From Rhizobiales bacterium dw_265 (GTDB lineage Bacteria; Pseudomonadota; Alphaproteobacteria; Micropepsales; Micropepsaceae), in the NCBI GenBank assembly GCA_018449595.1, contig JAAVUU010000009.1:1-64000 (forward strand): a stretch of DNA of 64,000 bases, given 5' to 3'. The position numbers and the translations under genes were made by a program. This document shows, one piece after another, positions 8,264 through 16,688 of the stretch. The notes under the pieces are model-generated. The model was not told the DNA's origin and did not search any database. It saw only the letters and a program-made list of their open reading frames with translations. Every line of letters begins with the position of its first letter. Within the stretch, counting starts at the first letter, position 1.

Positions 8264-9562
8264 CTAGAATTCCATGGCCTTTATCAGCGCTGCGATCTTG
8301 AGGGTCGCGAAATTGGAAAAGGTATCGGAAATCGCATAGGGAAGAACGATCCGGTCATTGTGCCGCATCGCGCCGCAGGTATAGACGACGTTCGGAACAT
8401 AGCCTTCGCGCTCGGAGGGCTGGGGATAGACCAGGGGCTCGCGCGAACGGCCCAGAACCCAGGAAGGATCGTTCTTGTCCAGCAGGACCGCACCTATGGA
8501 ATAGCGGCGAACCGGGCCGACGCCGTGGGTCAGGAGCAGCCAGCCTTCATCCAGTTCGATCGGGGCGCCACAATTGCCGATCTGCACGAATTCCCAGGGA
8601 AATTGCGGCCGCAGCAGCAGTGTCCCGCCCTCCCAATGATAGAGGTCGTCCGAATAGATGAGATAGAGATTCTCGTTGTCCTGCCTGGCGATCATCGCGT
8701 ATTTGCCGTTGATCTTGCGGGGAAACAGCGCCATGCCCTTGTTGCGCGCGGCAAGCCCGCCAAGGGGCGACAGCTTGAACGAGAGGAAATCGGTTGTCTC
8801 CAGAAGCTCGGAACGGATCGCGAATCCGCTATAGGCCGTATAGGTCGCCAGATATGTTTTGCGCCCCTGGTCTTCGAAGACGACGAAGCGGGCATCCTCG
8901 ATGCCGTTCGACTGAACCGGCGTGACGGGAAAGATCACGCGCTCGCTGATATCCCCGTCTGCCCGGAACGCGACTTCGATATCGTCGCCATTGGGCCCCG
9001 GGGTCCGTTTCGTCACTTTCGGCACGGCGGCGAGGCGCGCGGTCGGATCGACGGTCACATGGCCGCCGGCGTTGACGGTTCCCGAGCGGAATGTGAGGGA
9101 CGATACATGGCCTTCGCCGACGGCGCGCAGGCTGAGGATGAAACGAAGATCGCCTTTTGCCGTGGCGGACTGGTCGGGATGCGGGACGATGCTGGGATTG
9201 AAAAGCGCGGCGGCCTCGAACGAATATTCGTGCATGAAATAGGCGCCGATCAATTGCTTCTGGGCGGCGGTGAAGACGGTATGCACGGCAAATGCGTCTT
9301 CCATCTCCTCGGCACGGCTTTCGAACGCTTCCAGCAGGTTGCGGTGCCGGCCCTGGAAATTGTCGAGAATCTCGGCCAGTTGACGGGCGGCCATGTCCGG
9401 CGGCAGCGCCAGGACCCGGTCGACGATATGGTTGGCGCGCGTCTTGTCCGTCGGGTTGAGATCCCTGGGCTCAGTCGCCGGCTTGAAGGGCCGCACGATC
9501 ACCCGCGTCGGATCGGGGCGCAGATGGAGAGCCTGACGGTTCAGAAAGGTGATTTGCGACAA
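8264..9562 (-). CDS. GH130 family mannoside phosphorylase/glycosidase (long form)
   Basis: Five-bladed propeller glycoside hydrolase family 130 enzyme, 432 residues. Characterised members cleave beta-mannosides, mostly by phosphorolysis to mannose-1-phosphate. Visible marks are the extended N-terminus with LNRQALHLRPDPTRVIVRPF, an IEDAR motif in the position of the catalytic ED, blade repeats (LATYTAYSG, MALFPRKINGKYAMIARQD, IYSDDLYHW, GCGAPI-like NCGAPIELDEGWLLLTHG) and the C-terminal LPYAISD. It is the last gene of a five-gene minus-strand operon and overlaps the upstream glycosyltransferase by 92 bases. The overlapped N-terminus looks like genuine family sequence, so the start was kept. 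Whether it phosphorylates or hydrolyses, and the linkage, cannot be read from the sequence. Confidence 0.85.
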   Translation of the reverse strand: MSQITFLNRQALHLRPDPTRVIVRPFKPATEPRDLNPTDKTRANHIVDRVLALPPDMAARQLAEILDNFQGRHRNLLEAFESRAEEMEDAFAVHTVFTAAQKQLIGAYFMHEYSFEAAALFNPSIVPHPDQSATAKGDLRFILSLRAVGEGHVSSLTFRSGTVNAGGHVTVDPTARLAAVPKVTKRTPGPNGDDIEVAFRADGDISERVIFPVTPVQSNGIEDARFVVFEDQGRKTYLATYTAYSGFAIRSELLETTDFLSFKLSPLGGLAARNKGMALFPRKINGKYAMIARQDNENLYLIYSDDLYHWEGGTLLLRPQFPWEFVQIGNCGAPIELDEGWLLLTHGVGPVRRYSIGAVLLDKNDPSWVLGRSREPLVYPQPSEREGYVPNVVYTCGAMRHNDRIVLPYAISDTFSNFATLKIAALIKAMEF

Positions 9563-11870
9563 GGTGTCCTCGGCTTATTGTTCGATTGCGGACGTCGGGG
9601 AGTGGCGTGCGCGGCGCCGCCGGCATCTTGAGATCCGTGGCCATCGCACGGGCGAATTTGCGGATATCCGCCAGGCCGAGAAGGTAGGACAGGATGGATT
9701 CGGCCCCCATGTTTCCGTTGACCCGGTCGGGGTGCAGGCCATCGCGGCAGCTTCCGGTCTCTGTGTCAACCAGCGGCAGCGAAAGGTCGTTGCCGCCCAG
9801 GAACCAGTCCAGCGCGCGGTCGGCCTCGACCTTCCATGCCATGTCGCCGTCCGCGTTCCAGGCCGCGCTGCAGGCCGCGATGGCGGCGGCGGTTTCCACC
9901 GGCTGCTGATCGAAAGGGCGCGGGCGGTTGCGCTTGTCGGCGAAACCTTCGGTTCCAACCGGCCGGAAAAGACCTTCCGGCGTGGTCTGCATCGTCATCA
10001 GCCAGCGCAAGGACCGCAAGCCCGCTGCCACATAGCGCGGCGTGGCGGTCGCCGTGCCTGTGACCAGCAGAGCCTGGGACAGGCGCGCATTGTCATAGGC
10101 GAGCCCATCCTCGAACCAGACCCAGTCGGGCGTCTCCACCGCGGCCATGAGTGCGAGCAATTTCTCGGCAAGGTGGCCGCGAAGCTGCCGCGCATCGCCG
10201 TCGCCCGGAACGGCGGCGCAATAGCCGTCCAGTCCCAGCAAGGTGAAGGCCCAGGCCCGCGGCGCGCTGAAGTCCCGCACGGCCTGCGACGCTTGCGCGA
10301 AAAGGCACGCCGCCCATTCCCGCCGCGAGGGGCTGGCATCGCTGCGGGCGCATTCGCCCAAGGCCCATAGCGCGCGGCCATGGCTGTCTTCGGAGCCGCA
10401 CTCCTCCAGCCATTGGCGCGAAAAGCTCATGAAATTGCGGAACCGTCCGGCATCGGGATTCCAGGCATGCTGGATGAAACCCGCCAGGCGCGCCGTGAGC
10501 GTGTCCGGCAGATGCTGCTCGCCGCGGTCGCCAAGCGCGCAGGCCAGCAACAGCGCCCGGGCATTGTCGTCGGTGCAGTAACCGTGCGACCGATCCGGCA
10601 CCGAATGAATCGCATGCTGGATGATGCCGGTGTCGTCGCACATGGACAGCAAATGGCCAAGCCGGATTTCCGGTTGCGGCCGCCGGCTGCGTACAGCCGG
10701 GACCGCGCGCGCGACCGAGCCGGGGCGGCGCGCCACGCCCTCCAGCACGGCGACATAGCGCTTCGCCGTTCGCGCCCAGGTCATGGGCCTGCTGCGGGCA
10801 TAGGCGCGCTCGCGCAGCCGATGCCGTCCGATATCGTCGGTCAGCAGCAGCGTGATCTCCCGGCCGAGCGCGGCGGAGTCGCCGAAGGGGACCAGGATGC
10901 CGTATCCGTCCGCCAGCAATTCGCGCGCATGCCAATAAGGTGTCGAGACCACGGCCTTGCCAAGCCCGAAGCTGTAGGCCAGCGTGCCGGAGGTCATCTG
11001 CGCCTCGTTGAGATAAGGCGTGACGTAGACGTCGCACATGGCGATGAATTCCAGCAGCGTCGGGCGATCCACGAACTGGTTGAGGAACACGACATGGTCC
11101 TCGATTCCCAGCTGCCGCACGCGGGCGATCAGGCTCTCGCGATAGGCCTCTCCCTGGTCCCGCACCAGATTGGGATGGGTCGCGCCAAGGACGACATAGA
11201 CGGCGTCGGGCCGGCGCGCCAGGATTGACGGCATGGCATCTATCATCACCTCGATGCCCTTGTTGGGCGAGAGCAGGCCGAAGGTGAGGATGACCGACCT
11301 GCCGCTGAAGCCCAGTCGGGCCTTCGCCGGATGGGGTTCGACAAAGGCGAAGTCGGGTATGCCATGCGGGATGATTTCGATCTTGTCCGCCGCGACGCGA
11401 TAGACGCTTTGCAACAGGTCGCGGCCCTTTTCGGCCATGACCACCACTTTTGCGGAAGCTGTGGCGATGCGCGCAATGACATCATGCTGGGCCGGAGACG
11501 GGGCGGGCAGGACGGTGTGGAAGGTCGTCACCACGGGCATTTTGAGCCGCGCCAGCAGCGCCAGGACATGGCTTCCGGCCTCGCCGCCGAAAATCCCGAA
11601 TTCGTGCTGCAGGGAAACGGCGTCCACCCGGCTATCGTTCAGGAACGAAGCGGCCCCGGTATAATCTTCGGCCGTGTCGTCCCGGATCTGGAACTGGACC
11701 GACGCGGGATAGTCATAGACATGGCCATGGTCGTTCATCGCCACGATGAAAGTTTCGATGTCCGGACGCTCGGCGGCGACTGCCTGCTGCAGATCGGTCG
11801 TGAAGGTGGCGATCCCGCACCGGCGGGGAAGCGAATTCCCGACGAATGCCAGGCGTTTCAATGATGTCAA
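9471..11870 (-). CDS. GT4 glycosyltransferase fused to an alpha/alpha-toroid domain
   Basis: A 799-residue cytoplasmic fusion. Residues 1 to about 385 form a GT-B family 4 transferase: N-terminal GNSLPRRCGIATFTTDL, hinge IPHGIPDFAF, FGLLSPNKGIEV and the donor site MTSGTLAYSFGLGKAVVSTPY. From about residue 400 onward a helical domain resembles six-hairpin glycosidases (GYCTDDNARALLLACAL, EDSHGRALWALGECA, WFEDGLAYDNARLSQALL, NGNMGAESILSYLL). The pairing with GH130 genes suggests building or trimming a mannose-containing glycan. The last 30 residues are encoded inside the next gene (92-base overlap). Donor sugar and acceptor are unknown. Confidence 0.85.
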   Translation of the reverse strand: MTSLKRLAFVGNSLPRRCGIATFTTDLQQAVAAERPDIETFIVAMNDHGHVYDYPASVQFQIRDDTAEDYTGAASFLNDSRVDAVSLQHEFGIFGGEAGSHVLALLARLKMPVVTTFHTVLPAPSPAQHDVIARIATASAKVVVMAEKGRDLLQSVYRVAADKIEIIPHGIPDFAFVEPHPAKARLGFSGRSVILTFGLLSPNKGIEVMIDAMPSILARRPDAVYVVLGATHPNLVRDQGEAYRESLIARVRQLGIEDHVVFLNQFVDRPTLLEFIAMCDVYVTPYLNEAQMTSGTLAYSFGLGKAVVSTPYWHARELLADGYGILVPFGDSAALGREITLLLTDDIGRHRLRERAYARSRPMTWARTAKRYVAVLEGVARRPGSVARAVPAVRSRRPQPEIRLGHLLSMCDDTGIIQHAIHSVPDRSHGYCTDDNARALLLACALGDRGEQHLPDTLTARLAGFIQHAWNPDAGRFRNFMSFSRQWLEECGSEDSHGRALWALGECARSDASPSRREWAACLFAQASQAVRDFSAPRAWAFTLLGLDGYCAAVPGDGDARQLRGHLAEKLLALMAAVETPDWVWFEDGLAYDNARLSQALLVTGTATATPRYVAAGLRSLRWLMTMQTTPEGLFRPVGTEGFADKRNRPRPFDQQPVETAAAIAACSAAWNADGDMAWKVEADRALDWFLGGNDLSLPLVDTETGSCRDGLHPDRVNGNMGAESILSYLLGLADIRKFARAMATDLKMPAAPRTPLPDVRNRTISRGHLVANHLSEPSGSPSAPRSDAGDRAALQAGD

Positions 11871-11942
11871 ATCGTGTCTTTCGGGGATATTGCGGACAGG
11901 TCTTGCGGCCGCGCCCGGCGCGCGGCAAGGGTCGGATAATAC

Positions 11943-13001
11943 CTATGCCGGCGGCAGCATCGCGGGAACGTCCAGGCGCGCGACGCCGATCCGGTCGTCC
12001 GCCATGCCGTAATAGACATCGAAGCGATCCGGGGCGCCAAGATCGTCGCGGCGGTCGATGCCGGTGGGAAACACGACATCGTCCACAATCCCGTGGCGTT
12101 CCAGCGGTCCTTCGGGAACCAGCACCGGCTCGGGCGAACGAAAGAGAATCCGGTCGGGATGGTCTTTGGCCAGCACCATGACGCCCGCCGAATAGCGGAA
12201 TTTGCTCCGTGCCGCGCCCGGCGGGGAAACCGCATGCACGCCGTGATAGAGCAGCAGCCAGCCGTGCCGGCACAGGATCGGTGGCGCGCCGCCGCCTATC
12301 TTCAGATGGTCCCATGCCGCCGCCGGGCAGGCCAGCCGGCGATGGGAGACGAATCCGCCCAGACCTTCCGCACGCGGATCGGCATAGGAAATCCAGATGC
12401 ATTCCCGATCGGTGTCGGTCGTGGCGGCGGCGGGCCGGTGCACTTCCTCTTCCGGGCGTGTGCCGGGAAACAGCGGCCGATGCACCAGCGCGATGGCGGG
12501 CCGCCCCAGCGGATCGGGAACCAGGCCGGGAAACATGCTGGCGTCCTTGTCGTCGACGCCCTCGAAGGGCAGGTCGTGAAACGGGCGAAAACTTGCCAGG
12601 CCCAGCCGGCGCCACTGTAACAGATCGTCCGAGACGGCGAGCGCGATGCGCGGGCCGTGGCGCGACAAGGCGGTGTAGGTCATCACATATTGCCCGAGCG
12701 GCTCGACATAGGAAATGCGCGGGTCCTCGCAGCCGCCGCCGGTGGCGGTAAGCTCGTAATCGGCTTGCGGCTCCAGGGCGATGCCCATGCGCTCGATCTC
12801 CCGCGGATCGCCGGCGCTGTCGAACAGCACGCGCGCGATGCCGATGCGCGAATAGTTGCCGCGCGCCACAAGGCGGGGAAAGAGATAAAGCTGACCGTCC
12901 TTGGCGCGCATCGCCGCCGGATTGAGGACGCCCTCCATCTCCTGCGGATCGCCCTGGCGCGGCTCCATGATCATGCCGATCCGTTTCAACTGGAAATCCA
13001 T
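11943..13001 (-). CDS. GH130 family mannoside phosphorylase/glycosidase (short form)
   Basis: Second GH130 enzyme, 352 residues, with the compact N-terminus typical of oligosaccharide phosphorylases. The family motif GGCEDPRISYV is present, and the acid/base Asp is expected there. Propeller blades include VLNPAAMRAKDGQLYLFPR, ALAVSDDLLQW, DKDASMFPG, GGAPPILCRHGWLLLYHGV and DVYYGMADDRIGVARLDV. Its ATG shares one base with the stop of the upstream HAD gene (TAATG), so translation is coupled. The expected product of phosphorolysis, mannose-1-phosphate, matches the mutase-like HAD and ManA encoded upstream. Confidence 0.88.
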   Translation of the reverse strand: MDFQLKRIGMIMEPRQGDPQEMEGVLNPAAMRAKDGQLYLFPRLVARGNYSRIGIARVLFDSAGDPREIERMGIALEPQADYELTATGGGCEDPRISYVEPLGQYVMTYTALSRHGPRIALAVSDDLLQWRRLGLASFRPFHDLPFEGVDDKDASMFPGLVPDPLGRPAIALVHRPLFPGTRPEEEVHRPAAATTDTDRECIWISYADPRAEGLGGFVSHRRLACPAAAWDHLKIGGGAPPILCRHGWLLLYHGVHAVSPPGAARSKFRYSAGVMVLAKDHPDRILFRSPEPVLVPEGPLERHGIVDDVVFPTGIDRRDDLGAPDRFDVYYGMADDRIGVARLDVPAMLPPA

Positions 13002-13759
13002 TACCGGCCGCCTTCGTCCGCCAGGCAGGCCGTGATGGCTTCGATCACCCGCTTGGTTTCGTGCGGATCGCGCACCGCGATGGAAAGGACGCCCGCCTGC
13101 CTGGCCGGATAATCGTTTCCGCCCGGAAACAGCGCGTCGCCGACGAAGATCATCTCGGCGATGGCGATGTCCAGCGTCTGGCGCAGCTTGCCGATGCCAT
13201 AGGCCTTGTCGATCCCCATCCGCGTGATGTCGATGGAAGTCGCGCCGCCCATCTGGATCGAAAAACCGGGAATCAGCGGATCAAGTATCGCCTTGATCTT
13301 TTTCCGCTTCTCGAAGTCGGGGTCCCATGCCGTTTTTTCCGCCAGCGGTGCCGCCTGTCCCAAAGCGGAAAGCGTGATCTGGCTGCCACGGTCTTCGATC
13401 AGGTCGCCCCAATGCCGTTCGGCCCGGAACCCGGAGCGGTCGAGGGCCTGGTTCAAGGCGCGCACGATCTCGGCGCGATCGCCCGCCGCGATGTCTTCGG
13501 AATAGAGAATTTCCCAGGTTCCAGAGAAGCGGTAAAAGCGCGTCCCGCAGGTGGGAAGCAGCGAAAGATTTTCCAGCCGGGCGCCGGCGGGGATATGCGC
13601 CGTGAGTTGGGTTTCGAACTGGGTCCAGGCGCCGCCGGAAATCACCGCAACCTTGACGATATCGAGCAGCCCGCCCAGCAGCGCCGCCATTTCCCCATCC
13701 AGGGGGGATTTGCTCGCCGCCAGCGTGCCGTCGAGGTCGAAGATGATGAGCTTCTTCAC
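13001..13759 (-). CDS. HAD-IIB enzyme resembling eukaryotic-type phosphomannomutase
   Basis: HAD superfamily type IIB protein, 252 residues. Motif I is FDLDGTLAAS, with both catalytic Asp residues; motif IV is FVGDALFPGGND. The cap carries ITLSALGQAAPLAEKTAWD and GGATSIDITRMGIDKAYGI, similar in layout to alpha-phosphomannomutases (PMM) and sugar-phosphate phosphatases of this class. A mutase converting mannose-1-P and mannose-6-P would close the pathway with GH130 and ManA; a phosphatase role remains possible. The GTG start at 13759 overlaps the manA stop as GTGA and begins right at the HAD core. A longer reading frame upstream is inside manA and is not protein-like. Confidence 0.82.
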   Translation of the reverse strand: MKKLIIFDLDGTLAASKSPLDGEMAALLGGLLDIVKVAVISGGAWTQFETQLTAHIPAGARLENLSLLPTCGTRFYRFSGTWEILYSEDIAAGDRAEIVRALNQALDRSGFRAERHWGDLIEDRGSQITLSALGQAAPLAEKTAWDPDFEKRKKIKAILDPLIPGFSIQMGGATSIDITRMGIDKAYGIGKLRQTLDIAIAEMIFVGDALFPGGNDYPARQAGVLSIAVRDPHETKRVIEAITACLADEGGR

Positions 13760-14751
13760 AGGTGCTCCGGCACGGCGATGGCCAGCAGCGTGACGGGATC
13801 TTCGGGCCGGAAGCGGCAGCGGCCGATCACGGCCGGCAGCAGCATCACGGTGCCTTTTTCCATCGCGAAGTCGCGGCCCGCCTGTTCGATGTGGCCGCCG
13901 CCGCCGATGCACACCAGGATATGTGGCACACCGGGGGCGCCGACGGGGAAGGGGGCCGCGCTTTCGATGCGCCATACCTGGAAATGCGAACAATCCAGCA
14001 GCCGCTCCCGCGTCGCGGATTCCAGGGCCTCGGCCACAGGCGCGGCCGGCCCGACCGCGCCTTGCGCGAAGTCGATGCAGGCCAATGCCTGCTCGACCTG
14101 CAGTGCGCGGGGATGCCCCGTGCGCGGGTCGGTATGGTCCCAGTCAAAAAGGCGAAAGGTGATATCGCTGTTTTCCTGGATCTCGAAGACGACCACGCCT
14201 TGGCCCAGCGCATGGACGGTACCGGCCTCGATCAGGATGGCCTGGCCGCGAACGGGCGTGAAACTGGCCAGGTATTCGTCCACCGACTGTTTCGAGAGTG
14301 CGCGCAAATCCGCAGGCGTCGTGCCGGGTTTCAGGCCTGCATAAACCCGGCTTTCCGCCGCCGCTTCGAGAACCACCCAGGCTTCCGTCTTGCCGGTGTC
14401 TCCCTTGGGGATCAGGTCCAGCGCGGCATCCGGGGGATGCACCTGCACCGAGAGCATGCCGGAAACATCGAGAAGCTTGAGCAGCAAGGGAAAGCGGGCG
14501 AAGCGGGGCGCAAGCCGGCCAAGGATCATGTCCGCCGACTGTTCCATCAGTTGGGAAATGGTCAGGCCCTTGAGCGGTCCTTCGGCGACGCGGCTGGGAT
14601 ATTCGTCGCGGTCACTGAGCAGCCAGGCCTCGCCGATGGGCCCGTCGCCGGGCAAGGGCGCGTCAAGCCAATCCGCCAGGCGCCGGCCGCCCCAAAGCCG
14701 GTATTGATAGATCGGCTCGAAACGCAACGGATAGAATGGCAGTGATGTCAT
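13756..14751 (-). CDS. manA: Mannose-6-phosphate isomerase, class I
   Basis: Zinc-dependent cupin isomerase interconverting mannose-6-phosphate and fructose-6-phosphate. Residues match the type I short form (331 residues): LWGGRRLADW near the start, the metal site in SVQVHPPD, GKTEAWVVLEA, and the substrate/metal His in EAGTVHALGQG. The C-terminal cupin half ends LLAIAVPEHL. The start at 14751 (MTSLPFYPLRFEP) has AGGA six bases upstream and fits the family N-terminus, whereas an in-frame codon at 14805 adds unlike residues. It is the first gene of the mannoside operon and could also feed GDP-mannose synthesis for the gmd/fcl genes at 18-20 kb. Confidence 0.92.
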   Translation of the reverse strand: MTSLPFYPLRFEPIYQYRLWGGRRLADWLDAPLPGDGPIGEAWLLSDRDEYPSRVAEGPLKGLTISQLMEQSADMILGRLAPRFARFPLLLKLLDVSGMLSVQVHPPDAALDLIPKGDTGKTEAWVVLEAAAESRVYAGLKPGTTPADLRALSKQSVDEYLASFTPVRGQAILIEAGTVHALGQGVVVFEIQENSDITFRLFDWDHTDPRTGHPRALQVEQALACIDFAQGAVGPAAPVAEALESATRERLLDCSHFQVWRIESAAPFPVGAPGVPHILVCIGGGGHIEQAGRDFAMEKGTVMLLPAVIGRCRFRPEDPVTLLAIAVPEHL

Positions 14752-14977
14752 GATCCTGCGATACTTGTTGACGGTCAGGCGTATCCCGCCGGGACGGCGA
14801 CTCAACGTCCGCTGGCATTTCTTGCAGCTGCATGAATATATGCCAGCCGGTCGCCCTGCCGTAGGTTCGGGAACTACCTAGCCGGGTTGCTCATGAGCGT
14901 CTGGTTGCGGGATTGGGGCGAAACGCGGGTTTGTGCGTTTCTCAGGACAAGAGCGATGGCCCTTTTGGAGAAACCTG

Positions 14978-15310
14978 ATGACCTTTTGGACGTGGCATAC
15001 CGGCCAAGGCGACTTTCGCATCGAGCGGGTAGGGCCCAGCCGCATCGATCTTCTGTTCGGGAAGTCGGTCATCGGCAGCTATCCAACGCCGCAGGAAGCC
15101 GCCGACTGCTGCGGGGAAGGCCGTCACGCGCAGATATCCGAAGGCTTCAATGGCGGCTCGCTCGGTGTCTCGCGCGCTTTGACGGATTGGGTGCAGACAC
15201 GCGCCAGCGACGTCGAACGACAGGATAATCACCTGGGTGTTCTGGCGGAATTGCGGCCGCTCTTGTGTCAAGCGGGTCGCCCGCAGGGTGAATCTGCCGC
15301 GCAACGGTAG
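14978..15310 (+). CDS. Small uncharacterised protein
   Basis: A 110-residue protein of unknown function. The start at 14978 has TTTTGGAG seven bases upstream. The first half looks like a folded strand-rich domain (FRIERV, RIDLLFGKSVIGSYPTP) followed by a helix (QEAADCCGEGRHAQI) and GVSRALTDWVQ. The last 35 residues are low in structure and may be translation beyond a domain. It lies between the divergent mannoside operon and the sigma factor. I recognise no family. Confidence 0.5.
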   Translation: MTFWTWHTGQGDFRIERVGPSRIDLLFGKSVIGSYPTPQEAADCCGEGRHAQISEGFNGGSLGVSRALTDWVQTRASDVERQDNHLGVLAELRPLLCQAGRPQGESAAQR

Positions 15311-15472
15311 CGCCAGACCGGGGAATCGCAGGCGCCGGGCCCGCCAGGACCGGGTCCACCCGGTAAATCGCCACAACCCGCCGATGCCGTGCGCCTTTGA
15401 GTAGTTTCCGAGTCTGCTGCCGTGGATCGGATACACTTAACGTCGTTCCGAGCTGGAATACGGAGAATGGGA

Positions 15473-16108
15473 ATGAACATGCAAAATCCAGTTGCGCCGG
15501 ACGCGCCCGTTCCTCTGCCGGCGGATTCCGCGGCGCAATTTCGCCGGGATATCATCGCGCTTATCCCGCACCTGCGCGCCTTTTCCCGCGCCCTGTGCGG
15601 TGGGCGCGCCATCGCCGAAGACATGGCGCAGGAAGCCTTGGCAAAGGCGTGGCGCGCGCAGGATGCGTTCGATCCTGGAACGAATCTGAAAGCATGGCTT
15701 TTCACGATTCTGCGTCACGAACTCTATTCTCATTCACGGCGCGCCTGGCGCGAAATACACTGGGATCCAATCAAGGGCGAGCGCATCGCCGGGCCGGAAA
15801 ACGGACAGGAATGGGCGTTGAAACTTTCCGATACCGTCCGGGCCTTGCAAGAATTGCCGGAACAGCAGCGCGAGGCCCTGATCCTGGTCGCTGCCAGCGG
15901 TCTTTCATACGATGACGCTGGCAAGGTTTGTGGCGCGCCCGCCGGCACGATGAAGAGCCGCGTTGCCCGTGGGCGTGCGGCGTTGCTGGAGGCCCTCGAT
16001 GGCAGCCGGCCAACACGGGTTTCCTTCGCTGGGAAAGGCATTTGCGAAAGCATGCCGGCGAAGGCGCCGCCGCAGTCTGACGCATATGCCTCGGCTGCCT
16101 CGGCTTAA
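15473..16108 (+). CDS. ECF sigma factor (EcfG-like)
   Basis: Group IV sigma-70 factor of 211 residues. Region 2 spans FRRDIIALIPHLRAFSRALC through DMAQEALAKAWRAQDAF and NLKAWLFTILRHELYSHSRR, the recognisable core-binding and -10 segment. Region 4 follows with LQELPEQQREALILVAASG, YDDAGKVCGAPAGTMKSRVA and RGRAALLEAL, the -35-binding helix-turn-helix. The layout matches the general stress EcfG group of Alphaproteobacteria, but no nepR or phyR gene lies in the window. The ATG at 15473 has GGAG seven bases upstream, so it was preferred to ATGs at 15467 and 15422. The Ala/Ser-rich tail is unusual. Confidence 0.88.
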   Translation: MNMQNPVAPDAPVPLPADSAAQFRRDIIALIPHLRAFSRALCGGRAIAEDMAQEALAKAWRAQDAFDPGTNLKAWLFTILRHELYSHSRRAWREIHWDPIKGERIAGPENGQEWALKLSDTVRALQELPEQQREALILVAASGLSYDDAGKVCGAPAGTMKSRVARGRAALLEALDGSRPTRVSFAGKGICESMPAKAPPQSDAYASAASA

Positions 16109-16422
16109 GCAGGCAATCGGTGCCGCGCAGGGCAATTTGGCAGACCATGCGATGCGAAAGATGAGGGCAGGGTGAGTTTCGTACGCGCTTTGTACATTCC
16201 GTCAATTGTCATCCCCGCTTTTCTCGGCATGTCGATCATCGGCTACGGGTATCTTCGCTCATCGGCTGACCCCTCTGTTGGACGCAGGCAGAATAACTCC
16301 TGGATAGCGCCGCGATTAGCGCTTCTGGATGCTCGGGTCTGGGTTTTGTGGTCTTCGCCGCCGCCGCCCGGAAAGGAGGAGGGGCGCGCGTCCCTCCGGG
16401 AAAGCCACTTGCCAGTCGGATG
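16109..16422 (+). other. Intergenic region with a possible small membrane peptide
   Basis: Between the sigma factor and the toxin-antitoxin pair. A GTG at 16172, preceded by GAGGGCAGG, opens a frame beginning with a hydrophobic segment (YIPSIVIPAFLGMSIIGYGY), which could be one membrane helix. The rest, to 16423, is not protein-like, so the frame is uncertain and is not called as a gene. Nothing else is seen here. Confidence 0.3.
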
Positions 16423-16450
16423 ATAAGTTATTACATTTGTAATAACTTAT
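16423..16450. promoter_or_regulatory. Perfect 12-bp palindrome, probable antitoxin operator
   Basis: ATAAGTTATTAC, spacer ATTT, then GTAATAACTTAT: a perfect 12-bp inverted repeat, strikingly AT-rich in a GC-rich background. It ends ten bases before the antitoxin start at 16461. AbrB/MazE-type antitoxins autoregulate by binding palindromes of this kind, so this is the likely operator, probably overlapping the promoter. Confidence 0.7.
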
Positions 16451-16460
16451 GGGGGTGTTG

Positions 16461-16688
16461 ATGGTCGAGCTGAAAGTCCGCAAGTTTGGCAACTCGCTGG
16501 GCGTCGTGCTGCCCAAGGAAGTCATCGCCCGGCTCAATACCAGGGATGGAGCGCCTCTCTATCTGAGCGAGGCTCCGGACGGGGGATATCGGCTGGTCCC
16601 TTACGACCCTACCTTTGAGACGAAGATGACGGCGGCCGAGAGCATTATCAGCCGCTATCCCAACACCCTCCATATTCTCGCGAAATGA
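16461..16688 (+). CDS. AbrB/MazE-type antitoxin
   Basis: A 75-residue swapped-hairpin AbrB-family DNA-binding antitoxin. The diagnostic N-terminus is VELKVRKFGNSLGVVLPKEV, followed by LYLSEAPDGGYRLVPYD and a C-terminal toxin-binding tail. The ATG at 16461 follows GGGGGTGTTG, a good ribosome site. An ATG at 16449 lies inside the upstream palindrome and has no such site. The stop overlaps the toxin start by four bases (ATGA), so the two are translationally coupled. The protein should repress its own promoter and neutralise the downstream Doc toxin. Confidence 0.88.
   Translation: MVELKVRKFGNSLGVVLPKEVIARLNTRDGAPLYLSEAPDGGYRLVPYDPTFETKMTAAESIISRYPNTLHILAK

Noticed and set aside
8360..9631. Plus-strand frame opposite the GH130 gene
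   Set aside because: The minus strand has clear GH130 sequence; this frame has no family features and no ribosome site.
14866..14895. GGAAC as an EcfG-type -35 element before the small gene at 15.0 kb
   Set aside because: No CGTT at the required 16-17 base spacing.
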